A DNA stretch of 50,709 nucleotides from Cymbomonas tetramitiformis (Eukaryota > Chlorophyta > Pyramimonadophyceae > Pyramimonadales > Pyramimonadaceae). Below the pieces are notes generated by a model. It was not told the DNA's origin. It was given only the letters and a program-made list of their open reading frames with translations, and searched no databases. The stretch lies in the NCBI GenBank assembly GCA_001247695.2, contig LGRX02029209.1:1-50709 (forward strand), written 5' to 3'. Below, piece after piece: positions 1 through 10,447 of this stretch. Within the stretch, counting starts at the first letter, position 1. Each line of letters begins with the position of its first letter. The translations under genes were made by a program, and so were the position numbers.

Positions 1-1410
1 CGAGAGAGGTGGTGTGGCCCTCCAGAAGAATGGTCGCGGTGCAGGAGTACGAGGAGTAACAAGTCGCGCGGTGACAATTCTCAACGGGAGCTTTCAGCAG
101 AAGGCTCGAAGGGCTCAACGCACCAATCTCAGTTTGTGGAACTCGCTTCCCCGGTAACACGCCCCCGCAGTAACACCATCCGAGCCCGCGCCGGTGCAAA
201 GCAGCCTGGAGCAGAACCCAAGTATGCTTGCGTGAGACGCAGCGTCTCGGCAAACGCGAGCATTTGAAGGCAATGCGCAGGTGCGGCGCAGGTGCGGAAC
301 CTGTTGTGCCCTGACGCTATGGGAACTTGCTCGGAGCGTACGGAGAAGAATACGCAAGGAATCCACAGGACACGAGAACAGCAAAAGAGCACACGAGACA
401 CGTTGAACATCAGCAGGTCGAGGGGAGTCGACGTAAGTGTAGTGGATAACAGGGGATCCCTCGGGATTGTCCATGCAAGTGCGAAATATTGCGTGCGAAC
501 AATAGCAGCCACCGATATCAGCCCGTTAAATAGTTATGAGTCACTAGTGCCCCGCAGAAAACGGGCGGGATAGTGTATAGAAGATGAATAAAGCGCAAAA
601 AAGCGGAAGCTATAATCGCAGTCCTTACTCGGAATACATCGTAAGGAGAACAACTGCCATACGTGAGAGGGCGATCCTTAAATCCGAACGCATTTTGGGC
701 AGGCAATGAAGTCCCTAAATATAATACCTGAAAGTTCGAGCTGCAATCGGCACAAGATCCTCGTAAAGCTCAATGCTCAAGTGACCTGCGTTTTAGTAAG
801 GTGTGCTGAAATGTGTATTTCTTTGAAGTCAGAGGTAGTTGCAGCTGAAGCATAAGGAGTACAACGGCACCCAAAGTGTAAACTTCAGCACAAGGCAAGG
901 GCCAGCTGCTATATCGTGACTTACCAACGTGTTCGTCTTGGTGAGATATGCTCAGGAAAACGCATTCTCTCTTTGCATTTCTATGTGGTAGCTTTTGGCC
1001 ATCATCGTAGGCTGCTCGTTCATCGTCTGCATGTTCGTCCTGCAACATATAGCTACCGAGAGTATCGTCAGTGCTTAGTCCTTGGATCTAGGTCGGCCAA
1101 CTTCTTCAGGAGTATCAGAAAAGAGGGCACCTCTTGGCAGGGATGGTATCCCGTCCGCTGAAAGTCGAACATAGCGTCGCGAGCGGCCTTTCCTGACCAT
1201 GCTCTTGACCGACCGGCTCGATGGCCTATCTGATCTCCCTCAAACTTAGTTCCGCCTTTACCCATAGTTATAGTCTTACTATACCTTGAAAACTCTGACC
1301 CTTGCGTTTAGAGGAACGATTGCCATGAAAGTGTAGAGTCGCTTGTACCGTCTCGCGATTCCGACCCAACACTCGACTGGAACACTCTCTCCACTCTCGT
1401 CGTCGTACGG
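1..1410. other. No gene recognised
   Basis: Only short overlapping reading frames on both strands are present; none has a recognisable motif, repeated domain or convincing splice structure. Base composition is mixed and no RNA gene is evident by eye. I treat the stretch as intergenic. Confidence 0.4.
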
Positions 1411-1560
1411 CGTATTAAGGCCCGTGCTACACCGGATTTTGGTAAAGCAAATGTTTTGATCGCAACGATTTCATTGGCTCCTGTCGCGACTGTCATCCGG
1501 CGAACATTTCGTTTGTCATGCGAGGTCATTATTTGTGAAATGCCAAAAAGCAAATAATGG

Positions 1561-1602
1561 TCCAACATTTGGGACCTCGACATCGAGGTCCCAAATGTTG
1601 GA
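1561..1602. repeat. Perfect 20-bp palindrome with 2-nt loop
   Basis: The arm at 1561-1580 (TCCAACATTTGGGACCTCGA) is followed by CA and then its exact reverse complement at 1583-1602. The flank to 1620 repeats parts of the arm (ACATTTG, CAAATGT), giving a second small stem. It lies inside the candidate MITE and could be its cruciform core. Confidence 0.9.
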
Positions 1603-2030
1603 CAACATTTGCACCAAATGTTACCCAAATGTCGCCCGGGACAAATCCTGGATCATCAGATCAAAAAGTCGGGAACGGTTCAGAGAGACCACCGGCAAAC
1701 TGGAATGCCAAGATCGTGTATCGCTGGACTAGAATATGCTGTATTTTCCAATCACAGACACTGTTCAAGATGGGGTCGTCTAGTTTTCGACGTGGAGTGT
1801 CCATATGCTTCCGCTCGCCCGAAATAATATCATAAGTTTCTCTCTCTGCACGCATCCCGGTGTGTGCAGAGTCAATCACGTTTTTATGATGTTGTCCACG
1901 TAGGACTGACGAACGTTTGCCCGAAATATTCCTTTTTAAGTCGTTTCGCACGTTCGATCAGGCGAATGTCGATTTTAATCAGATCCCGCGGACTGTAATT
2001 TATAGATTTAATAATTCGTCTGAAAATGAT

Positions 2031-2063
2031 CGCCGGGTCATACGGAGACTGTATGACCCGGCG
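2031..2063. repeat. Hairpin, 13-bp arms with 7-nt loop
   Basis: The arms CGCCGGGTCATAC (2031-2043) and GTATGACCCGGCG (2051-2063) are exact reverse complements. Short outer arms (ATTCGT and ACGAAT) extend the stem after a bulge. It lies just inside the right terminal inverted repeat of the candidate MITE. Confidence 0.85.
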
Positions 2064-2122
2064 AAACGAATCTTATTTGCTTCGCGACAGTGTACCAAAA
2101 TCCGGTGTAGCACGGGCCTAAG

Positions 2123-3295
2123 AGTGTAATGAAAAGCGCGACGGATTCCTTTTCGATTCCTCAGATGCGAATTATATTTTTCATTGTTTACAAATTCCGT
2201 ACAGCCGTTCGATTAAATCAGAAGGACATCTAAACCGTTATCGAAATCGCACCGGTATCTTTCTGGAATCTGTCCGCTTCCGCTCGCGCTTCTTAAGCGC
2301 TTTACACTGTGAAAACCTAGTGCAGCAGGGTAGATTAATGAAGAGATTGATAACTCTTCGCGATATATTAGAAGCGAATAATGTTTAATATAAGGTATTA
2401 TGAACGCTAGGAAGCATCCCCGCACAGATTCGGTGACTGGAAGCAGATCCCGGATTCCCCGCTTCGTGTGGCGGAAGCGGGAACCGGCATCCGCAAAACG
2501 GCATTCCCTTCGGTATCCTGCCGAAGGGAACGCTAAGAAATAGTAATAACAACGACTTAAACATATTTTCAACGCTGTATGTGTGCATCTGTGTTTCATT
2601 TGGTCATTTGGTTCACACGCTTCGAGCCCCGCGGCACATCCGGGATGGCGCGTGTAAGTTACTAAATACGCAAACCAACGCAGCAAGTACGTCCATATGG
2701 GCTGTTGAACAAACGTTACTTGGGGCGTTGCGAGAAACCGATGGGAACAGCTGCATTCGTACATCTCTAGAGATGATGTAAAGAAGTAGCATGCCAAATC
2801 TTTGCGAGAAATTGGATTCACGCAAATCCCCAAAGACCGTTTGGGAGGACCTAAGCCCTCGACTACCTCAAACCTTCAGAATGCCCTTCCGGCAGGCATT
2901 GATGTCCCTTAATTGCACCTGCACGTTCCGGGGCGGCTGCATATAAGCAATCCCTATATTAACGCTATAAGTATTTAATCTTGGATTTTATATCCGTCGC
3001 GTTTTTAAATATGGTCTTAATACGCCGTACGTCGTGTCTCGCTGTTGAGACCACGCCACGAGCCTCCAGAATCGATTTTTTCAACGTTTTGAAGAACTTT
3101 TTCCTGTGATAGGACGTGGCCGTGACCATGACCCCGCGCCGGATCTGTCCGTTGCAAAGGGCATCAAGTTCTTCAAGGGGTAGACCATTTATAATGCGTC
3201 AGGGGGAGAATAAAAAAATAAAATAATAATAAATAATAATAAAACATTTACGCTAGCAAAGGGGACAAAGTCCTGAGAGTGCGGTATCCCTGCAA
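2123..3295. other. No gene; hairpins and AT-rich tract
   Basis: A 206-codon minus-strand frame (2213-2833) has no recognisable domain and is broken up by hairpins, so it is not called. Stems seen: CCCGCTTC/GAAGCGGG near 2458-2482 and TTCCCTTCGG/CCGAAGGGAA at 2504-2530. An AT-rich simple tract lies at about 3213-3246. Confidence 0.4.
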
Positions 3296-3548
3296 AGTCA
3301 CGGGAAAGCCGATTTCCCCCCCACTGTATGGGGGCCTGCTTCTCCTTGCGTCACCCCTCACTGTGTGTGGCATGTGTCACCCGTGACCGTGTCTCCGTCA
3401 CGTTAGCCTTCTCTAGTTAGTCAGTCCGTATGTCTGCCTTCTTAGTTTTATGCTATTCCGTTTCCGAGCACCCGGCACTGTGTGATTCTGTGACTTTACC
3501 GCGTATATATATCCATTATATATATACCCTCATATCACCCTTTTGTCA
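3296..3548 (+). repeat. Left ~253-bp terminal direct repeat
   Basis: This sequence recurs at 4846-5099 with a constant offset of 1550 bp over 245 bp, then a 1-nt indel near the end. I noticed a single substitution (GTGATTCTG versus GTGACTCTG). It is LTR-like in size and arrangement, although the termini are not clear TG...CA. Confidence 0.85.
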
Positions 3549-4845
3549 GGTTATCGACCCACTTCACGCTAAGTGGTGTTTCGGTAGGCATCAACTCGCT
3601 TTGGCTTCACGCCAATTCTACAAAATTCCCTCTTTCCCTCTTACTTCCTTCGGACTTACATCGGTTTGAGTGCAACTGCCTCATCCCAACTTCCCTGTCC
3701 AACTTCGTGTGTTGCCTACCGTCTGTGATTGGTTTTCCACGATTTCCTTCGGCCAAACTTCCTTCTTTCCCTCTTGTTCCTTCACCATGGCCGGCTACTT
3801 GCCTTCCGGTTTGAGCGCATTAACCTCAACCCGATTTCCTTATTTCACATCGTGGGCTGCCTACCGTCAACGAGATTGGTTCTCCGCGATTTCCTTCGGC
3901 CAAACTTCCTTCTAATTTTACATGAAGTTACGTTATGACCATCAACCCGAACGTCCACTCGACTTTCTGACCAGCAGCACCCCTTCTGGCGGGAATACGG
4001 GTTACCGTACGACGTTTTTAACATTACCCCCGTTTTCCTCGTCAAATTTCACCCCAATTTGACTTCTCCATCACTTGATTTGGTATATTTTTCGAGGAGT
4101 TACCTTTCACCCACGAAACCCTATCGACGCGCCTTCCAGATTTTGCAGCCGCAGAGATCATGGCCTCGCTACGCCAGCGTGCGCGCATGGCCGCGGTTAG
4201 GTCTGCACTGGACTTGCTTCGACGACGACATCTTCCCTTTGGCTGTGGTCTGGTGGTGCTTGGTGGTGCTTACGCACCAAGCACCAAACTCGAGTCCATC
4301 GCGTTCGCCATCAACAACGAGTGCTTTGACTCCTTCGACTTCGTCCCTCCACTCCCTTCGCCCTCGCCTTGCACCCCACCTGTTCACCATCTAGTGGTGT
4401 GTGGTGATGTTGCCACGCCCACTTCGCCCCTCACCATCGTTCCTTTCGAGCCATTCCCAATGCGCTCGATCGCGCCCCCTTACCGCATTTTTCACCTTCC
4501 ACCCCCCCAGCCCCTTCTCATCGACGCATTCGCTCTGGTGGTGCCAGGCTACTTTTGGCTCTAGCACCGCACAGGGGTTGGTTAATTTATCACATGGATG
4601 CCCCTCGACATCTTCGAGAACACCGCCGCCACCACTCAGTGAAAGCACGATCACATCGCAACCAACTAGCTTTAACCTTAGCCACAATTAGCTTCGTGCA
4701 AAGTTTGACCGCATCTTGCCAGTTGTTAGCTGGCCGCAATGGGCCCTTCGTTGAACTTTGACATAAAGTGACATTGGGTTTAGGTTTTAGGGTTTGCTCG
4801 CTCTGGGATTGCCACTCACACCTTCGGGGTGATGTGGTGTCACGC

Positions 4846-5099
4846 AGTCACGGGAAAGCCGATTTCCCCCCCACTGTATGGGGGCCTGCTTCTCCTTGCG
4901 TCACCCCTCACTGTGTGTGGCATGTGTCACCCGTGACCGTGTCTCCGTCACGTTAGCCTTCTCTAGTTAGTCAGTCCGTATGTCTGCCTTCTTAGTTTTA
5001 TGCTATTCCGTTTCCGAGCACCCGGCACTGTGTGACTCTGTGACTTTACCGCGTATATATATCCATTATATATATACCCTCATATCACCCTTTCTGTCA
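4846..5099 (+). repeat. Right ~253-bp terminal direct repeat
   Basis: Partner of the copy at 3296-3548 and almost identical to it. Just upstream, near 4774-4796, is a short run of TTTAGG-type telomere-like sequence. The high identity implies a young insertion or recent gene conversion. Confidence 0.85.
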
Positions 5100-5410
5100 C
5101 AAAGCAGGCTAGTGAAAACACCAGGGGGCTACTCCCTCTGCTATAGCGGGGTGACATCTAGAGAAAAAGCTAAGTGCTAGGCAATAAAAAACTCTAGAAG
5201 ATGGAGAAACAGCCATGGCCGGGTGGGTGGAGGGGTGGCTGAATCTGAGCGGTGGGGAGGGAAGTCGAAGAATTAAGGGGGGTTTTGGAGACGTTGAGGA
5301 AGGTGGTCGTGGTGGGCGGGGGAGAGGGGGGTTGGCGGGGGAGGGGAGGGGGGGGACGGCCCCTCCCCTTGGGGAGACGAAACCATCTTAAATTGCAAGA
5401 CTTTTGAAAT
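5100..5410. other. G-rich low-complexity stretch
   Basis: The tract around 5218-5380 is strongly G-rich on the plus strand (runs of GGGG with GT and GA). It lies just downstream of the stop codon of the minus-strand methyltransferase-like gene. No coding content is seen. Confidence 0.5.
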
Positions 5411-6421
5411 TTATTGCAGGAGGGTTTGAAGGAAGTCGTTTGACTGTTGCACGGCTTCTGTTTCTGTCATGGTTTCATTGCTCGAGATGTCAACTGTATG
5501 CGGGTCCGTGTTTAAGGTGGTGGTAGTGTTTAACAGAAAAACGTCTCGCCTATTTTTGGTGTGTTGCCTACAAATTCTTGAAAGTTTTTTAAGGAGTGGT
5601 TTAATCTTACCACGGGGAACACCTATCGTGTAGAGGACAGTACCAAAATGAGGAGGGAGGTATCCCATGAGAGTGAGAACTTTGGGCCATTTCACGGTGC
5701 TTATGAAGGGCTTGGAATTTGCATTGGTGATTGTCGTGTCGTGGTGACCACCATAATAAGGCTCAATATCACTCTGATGATAAGGAGGGTCTTGACTAGG
5801 CCATGGGCAAAGCGAAGAGGGAAGCACCTTGTCGCTTTCGTTTAGAACTTTATTCCAAATATCAGGGCTGACTCCTGTGTATTCCAGCCTCTTCTTTGTG
5901 ACTCTGGACTTGGGAAGGACGTTAAGGAACCATCTGGCAATCTTTTTCTGTGTAGGCCTCCAGTCAAAGGCTGGTTGAGTATCACTGGGTGCACTGTCTA
6001 TAGCTATGATAACGACATCCGAAAAGTCATCCTTATAGCATCCGCCACCTGGAAGAACGTAGGGGTCATCACCCGTCCAATAGCCATGTGGGATAAATGG
6101 AATAGTGTTATGCGGGAATCTGAAAACAAGTTTAAAGCCTTTATCAAACCATCTTTTTTGGTTTTTGGGAGACAGCGGAAGAATCCATGTTCCTGAAAAT
6201 CCAGAAACGGTGTTGGCCGCTTTATGTCCCATTTCCAAGGTAGTCATAACCGCCGAAGATTTGCCCTTATCTTTCCCATCAAAGGGGGGATTTCCGTAAA
6301 CGATTCTGCCAATGCCTGTTATCGGGTCCACGTAGGCATCCCAAGCGAGACCATCAAAGCCGATTTTCCATGATGGCAGAAGGGCCTGAGGGTTTTTTTC
6401 ATTCTTGTGGTGGGTATGCAT
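5411..6421 (-). CDS. Putative Dam-like (NPPF) N6-adenine methyltransferase
   Basis: This is a single uninterrupted 336-codon frame. Its ATG has A at -3, and an in-frame TAG lies 18 bp upstream, so the start is well fixed. Around residues 40-50 is GRIVYGNPPFDG, with the NPPF tetrapeptide that marks motif IV of N6-adenine methyltransferases. A short strand ending TWILPLS follows, then a segment F-R-F-P-H and a strand DVVIIAIDS. This order resembles the phage Dam family and PCIF1-type enzymes. I see no clear AdoMet-binding FxGxG motif, so activity is uncertain. The lack of introns contrasts with the split cellular genes here and suggests capture from a virus or mobile element. The C-terminal ~60 residues are Thr/Asn-rich and look disordered. 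No neighbour supports a role. Confidence 0.55.
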   Translation of the reverse strand: MHTHHKNEKNPQALLPSWKIGFDGLAWDAYVDPITGIGRIVYGNPPFDGKDKGKSSAVMTTLEMGHKAANTVSGFSGTWILPLSPKNQKRWFDKGFKLVFRFPHNTIPFIPHGYWTGDDPYVLPGGGCYKDDFSDVVIIAIDSAPSDTQPAFDWRPTQKKIARWFLNVLPKSRVTKKRLEYTGVSPDIWNKVLNESDKVLPSSLCPWPSQDPPYHQSDIEPYYGGHHDTTITNANSKPFISTVKWPKVLTLMGYLPPHFGTVLYTIGVPRGKIKPLLKKLSRICRQHTKNRRDVFLLNTTTTLNTDPHTVDISSNETMTETEAVQQSNDFLQTLLQ

Positions 6422-6890
6422 CTTCTCGAGTGTATTCTAGGCGGGTGGGCATTTAGTGGGAGAAACCAGATCGGTGCCACACTGTTAACCGAACATCATC
6501 ACGTAGCGCCTCACTCGTTCCGCTAGGATCGCAAAAACCTGTGAAAAACGCCTTTCGTGTGCGAGACTGCTGAACACATCGATAAATGTAGTGACTTTTG
6601 GGGCATGATTCCGGTTGTATTTGGTGTGTAGTACCATGTCATAACAGGATGCTAACGGTATCCCTCGGAAGTGATTATCGAATATATCATAACCGCACTA
6701 GGTTTTCGGAAAAGATATCTTGTAAGTGATAAAATAATTTGTGAGGTTAGATACCTAAAACTCGCTCGGCCGGTTAACCCGAACAACTGTACACCGCACT
6801 CCTACCCCGGTTGTCATTCCTCTCCACAACCACTACTTGTGGACGGACTTCTAAATATAGGGTTAGGGCTGTCTACTACCCATACCGCCG
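6422..6890. other. Intergenic, nothing recognised
   Basis: This is the 5' side of the methyltransferase-like gene and would hold its promoter, but no specific element can be pointed to. Small open frames are present with no recognisable content. Confidence 0.4.
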
Positions 6891-8945
6891 ACAAAAGCCA
6901 ACCCACCATCATCCCAGTGGAGTGAGAAGCATTCTGGAACAGGGCGGGGCCGTGGCAAGAGACCATTCACTTCGACACATCCCAAACCAAGCGGAAAGCG
7001 AACCCATCGCAAACACGAATCATAACCGAAAATGTGGGATAGTTGGGAGCTCATCTAGCTTTGCACCGTAGGTCCGTCATGGAAATATTCCAATCCAGTG
7101 CTCAAGCCCAGGCAAGCTAAAGGCTTCAAACCAGACGGGGGATCCCCAGCTGTGGTGCGCGCCGCTTCACCAAGGTCTCCCGTACTCGCTCTGGGAACCC
7201 CCAAAAATGTTTCCATTTGTCGCCGGCATGGACGACTGATGGGGGGAAACCCCAAACACGGACACCTACGCGCTCATATCCAATAGTGAACGAAAAGAAC
7301 AAGTGCGTGCACCGAAGTGCTCCCCGCAGAATCAAGAAAAGACACAAAACGTAGACATCAGCACCCTCCGCCTCTCCTTGTAGCAAAGGTAGACGAATCT
7401 ACCAAGCTCTCCAAGAGGCAGTGGCCCCCAGAAAGGCACCAAAGGGACAACCGCATCCAAACAACCACTTCCAACCGGCGGTCGTCCCCGTCCACAAAGA
7501 AGTGCCAGTACCCCATATGTGGGCCTATGAACACGAGCCCCCCGGCATGTGCAATAACCATGGAATTACACACACTGAACGGCATGAGATCGGCAAGCAA
7601 AAGCCAGCCCACCATCATCCCAGTGGATGTGAGAAGCAAATCAAGAGCAGGGCGGGGCCGTGACAAGATACCACAAAACACATACATATTCCCAACCCAA
7701 ATGCAAAGCAGCATGGAAAGATGATACGATGTGACCGATCGTCGCCAAACAATTGTTGGTCTCTGGGTTACGGAGTAAGCGGACCCTGCTGGCATGCCCC
7801 CCAGTGGCTCCCGGTCGATGGATGGGACCTGTTGGTCCATGGTTATGTCATGAATGCAGTCACACCACACAGCATGGACACCCCATGTCAAAAAAAGAAA
7901 ACATGCGGGCACCTAAGTGCTCCCCACAAAATTCAAGGGAAAACACAGAAGGTGTACATCACCACCTTCTGCCTCTCCTCGCAGCACGACAGACGAATCT
8001 ACCGAGCTCTCCAAGAGGCAGTGCCCGCCAGAATGGCACCACAGGGATAACCGCCTCCCAAAACCCACTTCCATCCGGCGGCCGTCCCCGTTCACAGCGA
8101 TCCGCCAGTACTTCATATCAAGGTCAAAGAACACAAGTCCCCCGGCATGTGTAATAACCATGAGCACTGTACACGGAGAGGGAGCTAGCGTCAGACGAAT
8201 CCAAGACACTCCCAAAAAGCGAGCCGTAGACGAATCCCCGACGCACTCAAAGAGGCAGTACCCGTCAGAAGGGTACCACAGGGACAGCCACATCCCATCA
8301 TCCAAATCATTCCAGTGGCCGTCCCCGTTCACAACGAGATGCCAGTACCCCATAAAGTGGCTGTCAACCACCAGTCATGGAATTACACACACACACACAC
8401 ACAAACTGAACGGCATGCGATCGGCCAACAAAAGCCAGCCCACCATCATCCCCGTGGATGTGAGAGGCAAATCAAGAGCAGCATGGAAAGATGATACGAT
8501 GTGACCGATCATCGCCAAACAACTGTTGGTCTCTGGGTTACGGAGTGAGCGGACCCTGCTGACATACCCCCCAGTGGCTCACGGTCACACACACTGAACG
8601 GCATGAGATCGGCCAACAAAAGCCAGCCCACCATCATCCCAGTGGATGTGAGAAGCAAATCAAGAGCAGGGCGGGGCCGTGACGAGATACCACAAACGCA
8701 TACATATTCCCAACCCAAATGCAAAGCAGCATGGAAAGATGATACGATGTGACCGATCGTCGCCAAACAATTGTTGGTCTCTGGGTTACGGAGTAAGCGG
8801 ACCCTGCTGGCATGCCCCCCAGTGGCAAACCCATTCACACTGAACGGCATGAGATCGGCCAACAAAAGCCAGCCCATCATCATCCCAGTGGATGTGAAAA
8901 GCAAATCAAGAGCAGGGCGGGGCCGTGACAAGATACACCGACACA
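6891..8945. repeat. Block of tandem and dispersed repeat modules
   Basis: A ~240-bp module (core AAAGCCAGCCCACCATCATC through CTGGGTTACGGAGTAAGCGG) occurs at about 7568-7806, 8398-8580 (with an internal deletion), 8587-8826 and, truncated, 8836-8945. A diverged start is at 6895. The same module opens the related block at 20758. Between copies lie AC-rich microsatellite tracts (for example 8384-8402). The open frames on both strands change with each repeat and are probably not genes. Confidence 0.75.
7389..8380 (-). pseudogene. Three copies of an unidentified ~50-aa motif
   Basis: Read on the minus strand, the segments near 7389-7563, 7988-8163 and 8231-8380 each encode a related peptide. Shared positions include a YW pair followed by V(N/D)GD, then LSLW, a (G/D)G(H/Y)CL segment and a DSS end. 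The third copy is diverged in DNA but keeps these residues, which suggests past protein-level selection. A fourth copy lies at about 21173-21350. I do not recognise the family. No continuous frame or clear splice sites link the copies, so they may be exons of a decayed or repeat-borne gene. Confidence 0.3.
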
Positions 8946-10447
8946 CACACACATCTCTACTTGTAGGGCGATGTCCAGCCGAAAGTGGGTGGCGTTGGGC
9001 TGGCGGAGGACGTGTGAGGGGAGGCACGGGCCCGGACCTGGATCGGGGGGAGGCGGACCGACGGGAAGGGGCGGAGAGGTTGGCGCTGATGGACAGAGCG
9101 TGGGAGGACGCGTTCGAGGAGACAGACTATGCCACGCAGGATGGGTCTGGCGGTGGGACGCAGGAATCTGAGGGAACGCAGCGTAAGCGGTCTGGGCAGG
9201 CTTCCGGTGAGGCAGGCGAGGCAGGCGCGATGGCATCGAGGCTTTTGGAGAGCATGGAGGACGTGCGGCGGGAGGTGGAGCATCTGGGCACTGTGGGGGG
9301 TCAAGGAGGGGGCACCGCCGAGGCGCGATCTGGAGGGGCGCGGGCAGGCATAGGCGGGCTAAGCCAGGCGGCGTCAAGTGTCGAGGATATCTTGAATGAG
9401 TGGGATGACCTTTTGTCGCCGGGCCCGGAGAGTGGGGTCTGGACTCAGGAGCAGAGTGGGGCCTCGCCGGAGCGAGCAATGGCCTTGGCTGAGGGAGGGG
9501 TGGCCACCTTGATGGGGGCGAGCAGGCGGGTGGCCGGCCTTCTTGGGGGGGTTGATGGCATGGGGGGAACTGATGAGGATGACGGGGGAGATGTGGGGAG
9601 GTCCGCGGGTGGAGTTGACACACGCCGGGCCCCTCAGAGCCTGGGGGCCCATCCCGGCAGCGATGACCACTTACAACAGGTTGCACGGCAGCATACGGCA
9701 TCTCATCAGCTGCCGTGCCCACCGGGCGAGGTTGCTGGCCGTGCCGGAACTAACAGTGAGCAGCTGTCGGGAAGGCGACGACCGGATGGTGAACTATCGG
9801 CCACCGGGAGGGCTTGGGACACACAGGCAACTGTGGGGATGGGACCCCAAGTAGGAACAGTGCGGCGTGACAGTTACAGCGCAAGTGTGGAGCGCATTGC
9901 TCAAGTTCGCGGCCACCTCGCAAGGCAATCAGCGCAAGGGCTCCAGTCACGGGGAGTTGGTGCTAGGGGTAGAGGGCTACAGGCGCAAGTCGGTGGCGGA
10001 TGCGCAAGTTTGGATGAGGGCAACCCAGTTTATCATTCTCAGCCCCTTGGGACAGCGCTTGGGCATTCTGGCCGTGGCGTGGGGGGGCAAGCTCTCTTGA
10101 GACCAGGCTGTAGGGGGCAGCGGGGTGATGTGGGATGTGGGCTTGGTGGTGGAGGGGTGGCTCGATTGGCGGAGGTGAGCCGGCTCCAGAGACACAGCAG
10201 CAGTGCGCCGGCAGGACAGCCGCAGAGGGGCTCAGGTGGCCCAGTGAGGCTCAGGGAGCAGAGGGGTGGTCTTGCGCGTGGGCTTGGTGGTGGAGATATG
10301 GCTCGCGCAGCTCGGGGGGCAGGGATGAGCCGGCTTCAGGCACAAGGCGGCAGTGCGCTGGCGGTGCAGATGCAGAGGGGCTCGGGTGGCTCAGCGAGGC
10401 TTAGGGGGTCCCATTCTTCACTAGTGAGCTCCGGAGAATTCGGATGA
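8849..10447 (+). CDS. Hypothetical low-complexity ORF in a dispersed repeat
   Basis: A 532-codon frame opens at an ATG inside the 240-bp repeat module and runs through a G-rich body. The predicted protein is rich in Gly, Ala, Arg, Ser and Gln. It has a short acidic helix-like stretch (around ILNEWDDLL) and ends in two similar ~45-residue repeats. No known domain is visible. The DNA from about 9435 is related to 27640-28015, where this frame breaks and another frame keeps the motif THAGPL plus AAMTTYN, so the true frame is unclear. It could be a gag-like product of a repeat element or a GC-rich artefact. Confidence 0.25.
   Translation: MRSANKSQPIIIPVDVKSKSRAGRGRDKIHRHTHTSLLVGRCPAESGWRWAGGGRVRGGTGPDLDRGEADRREGAERLALMDRAWEDAFEETDYATQDGSGGGTQESEGTQRKRSGQASGEAGEAGAMASRLLESMEDVRREVEHLGTVGGQGGGTAEARSGGARAGIGGLSQAASSVEDILNEWDDLLSPGPESGVWTQEQSGASPERAMALAEGGVATLMGASRRVAGLLGGVDGMGGTDEDDGGDVGRSAGGVDTRRAPQSLGAHPGSDDHLQQVARQHTASHQLPCPPGEVAGRAGTNSEQLSGRRRPDGELSATGRAWDTQATVGMGPQVGTVRRDSYSASVERIAQVRGHLARQSAQGLQSRGVGARGRGLQAQVGGGCASLDEGNPVYHSQPLGTALGHSGRGVGGQALLRPGCRGQRGDVGCGLGGGGVARLAEVSRLQRHSSSAPAGQPQRGSGGPVRLREQRGGLARGLGGGDMARAARGAGMSRLQAQGGSALAVQMQRGSGGSARLRGSHSSLVSSGEFG

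Larger units (their letters stand above)
1415..2122. mobile_element. MITE-like element with ~28-bp terminal inverted repeats
   Basis: The segment at 1415-1444 (core GGCCCGTGCTACACCGGATT) recurs in inverted orientation at 2093-2122, with about one mismatch over 28 bp. The ~650 bp between them contain no coherent reading frame but do contain two strong hairpins (1561-1602 and 2031-2063). A non-autonomous inverted-repeat element is the simplest reading. I did not identify a convincing target-site duplication, so the family is unassigned. Confidence 0.5.
3296..5099. mobile_element. TRIM/LARD-like element with terminal direct repeats
   Basis: Two nearly identical ~253-bp direct repeats bound about 1.3 kb of C/T-rich internal sequence. 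That internal part contains an imperfect duplication (around 3680-3780 and 3850-3920, both with TTCCTTCGGCCAAACTTCCT) but no gag, pol or integrase motif. The arrangement fits a small non-autonomous LTR retrotransposon. The alternative is a simple segmental duplication, since no clear primer-binding site or target duplication was found. Confidence 0.5.

Noticed and set aside
2213..2833. A 206-codon minus-strand frame
   Set aside because: No motif is recognisable, hairpins fall within it, and composition is not gene-like. I could not support it.
7917..8504. A 195-codon plus-strand frame
   Set aside because: It crosses several repeat modules and microsatellite DNA, and does not persist in the copy at 21.1 kb.
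8880..9722. A 280-codon Pro-rich minus-strand frame
   Set aside because: It is the antisense shadow of the G-rich repeat body; Pro-rich frames opposite Gly-rich ones are expected.
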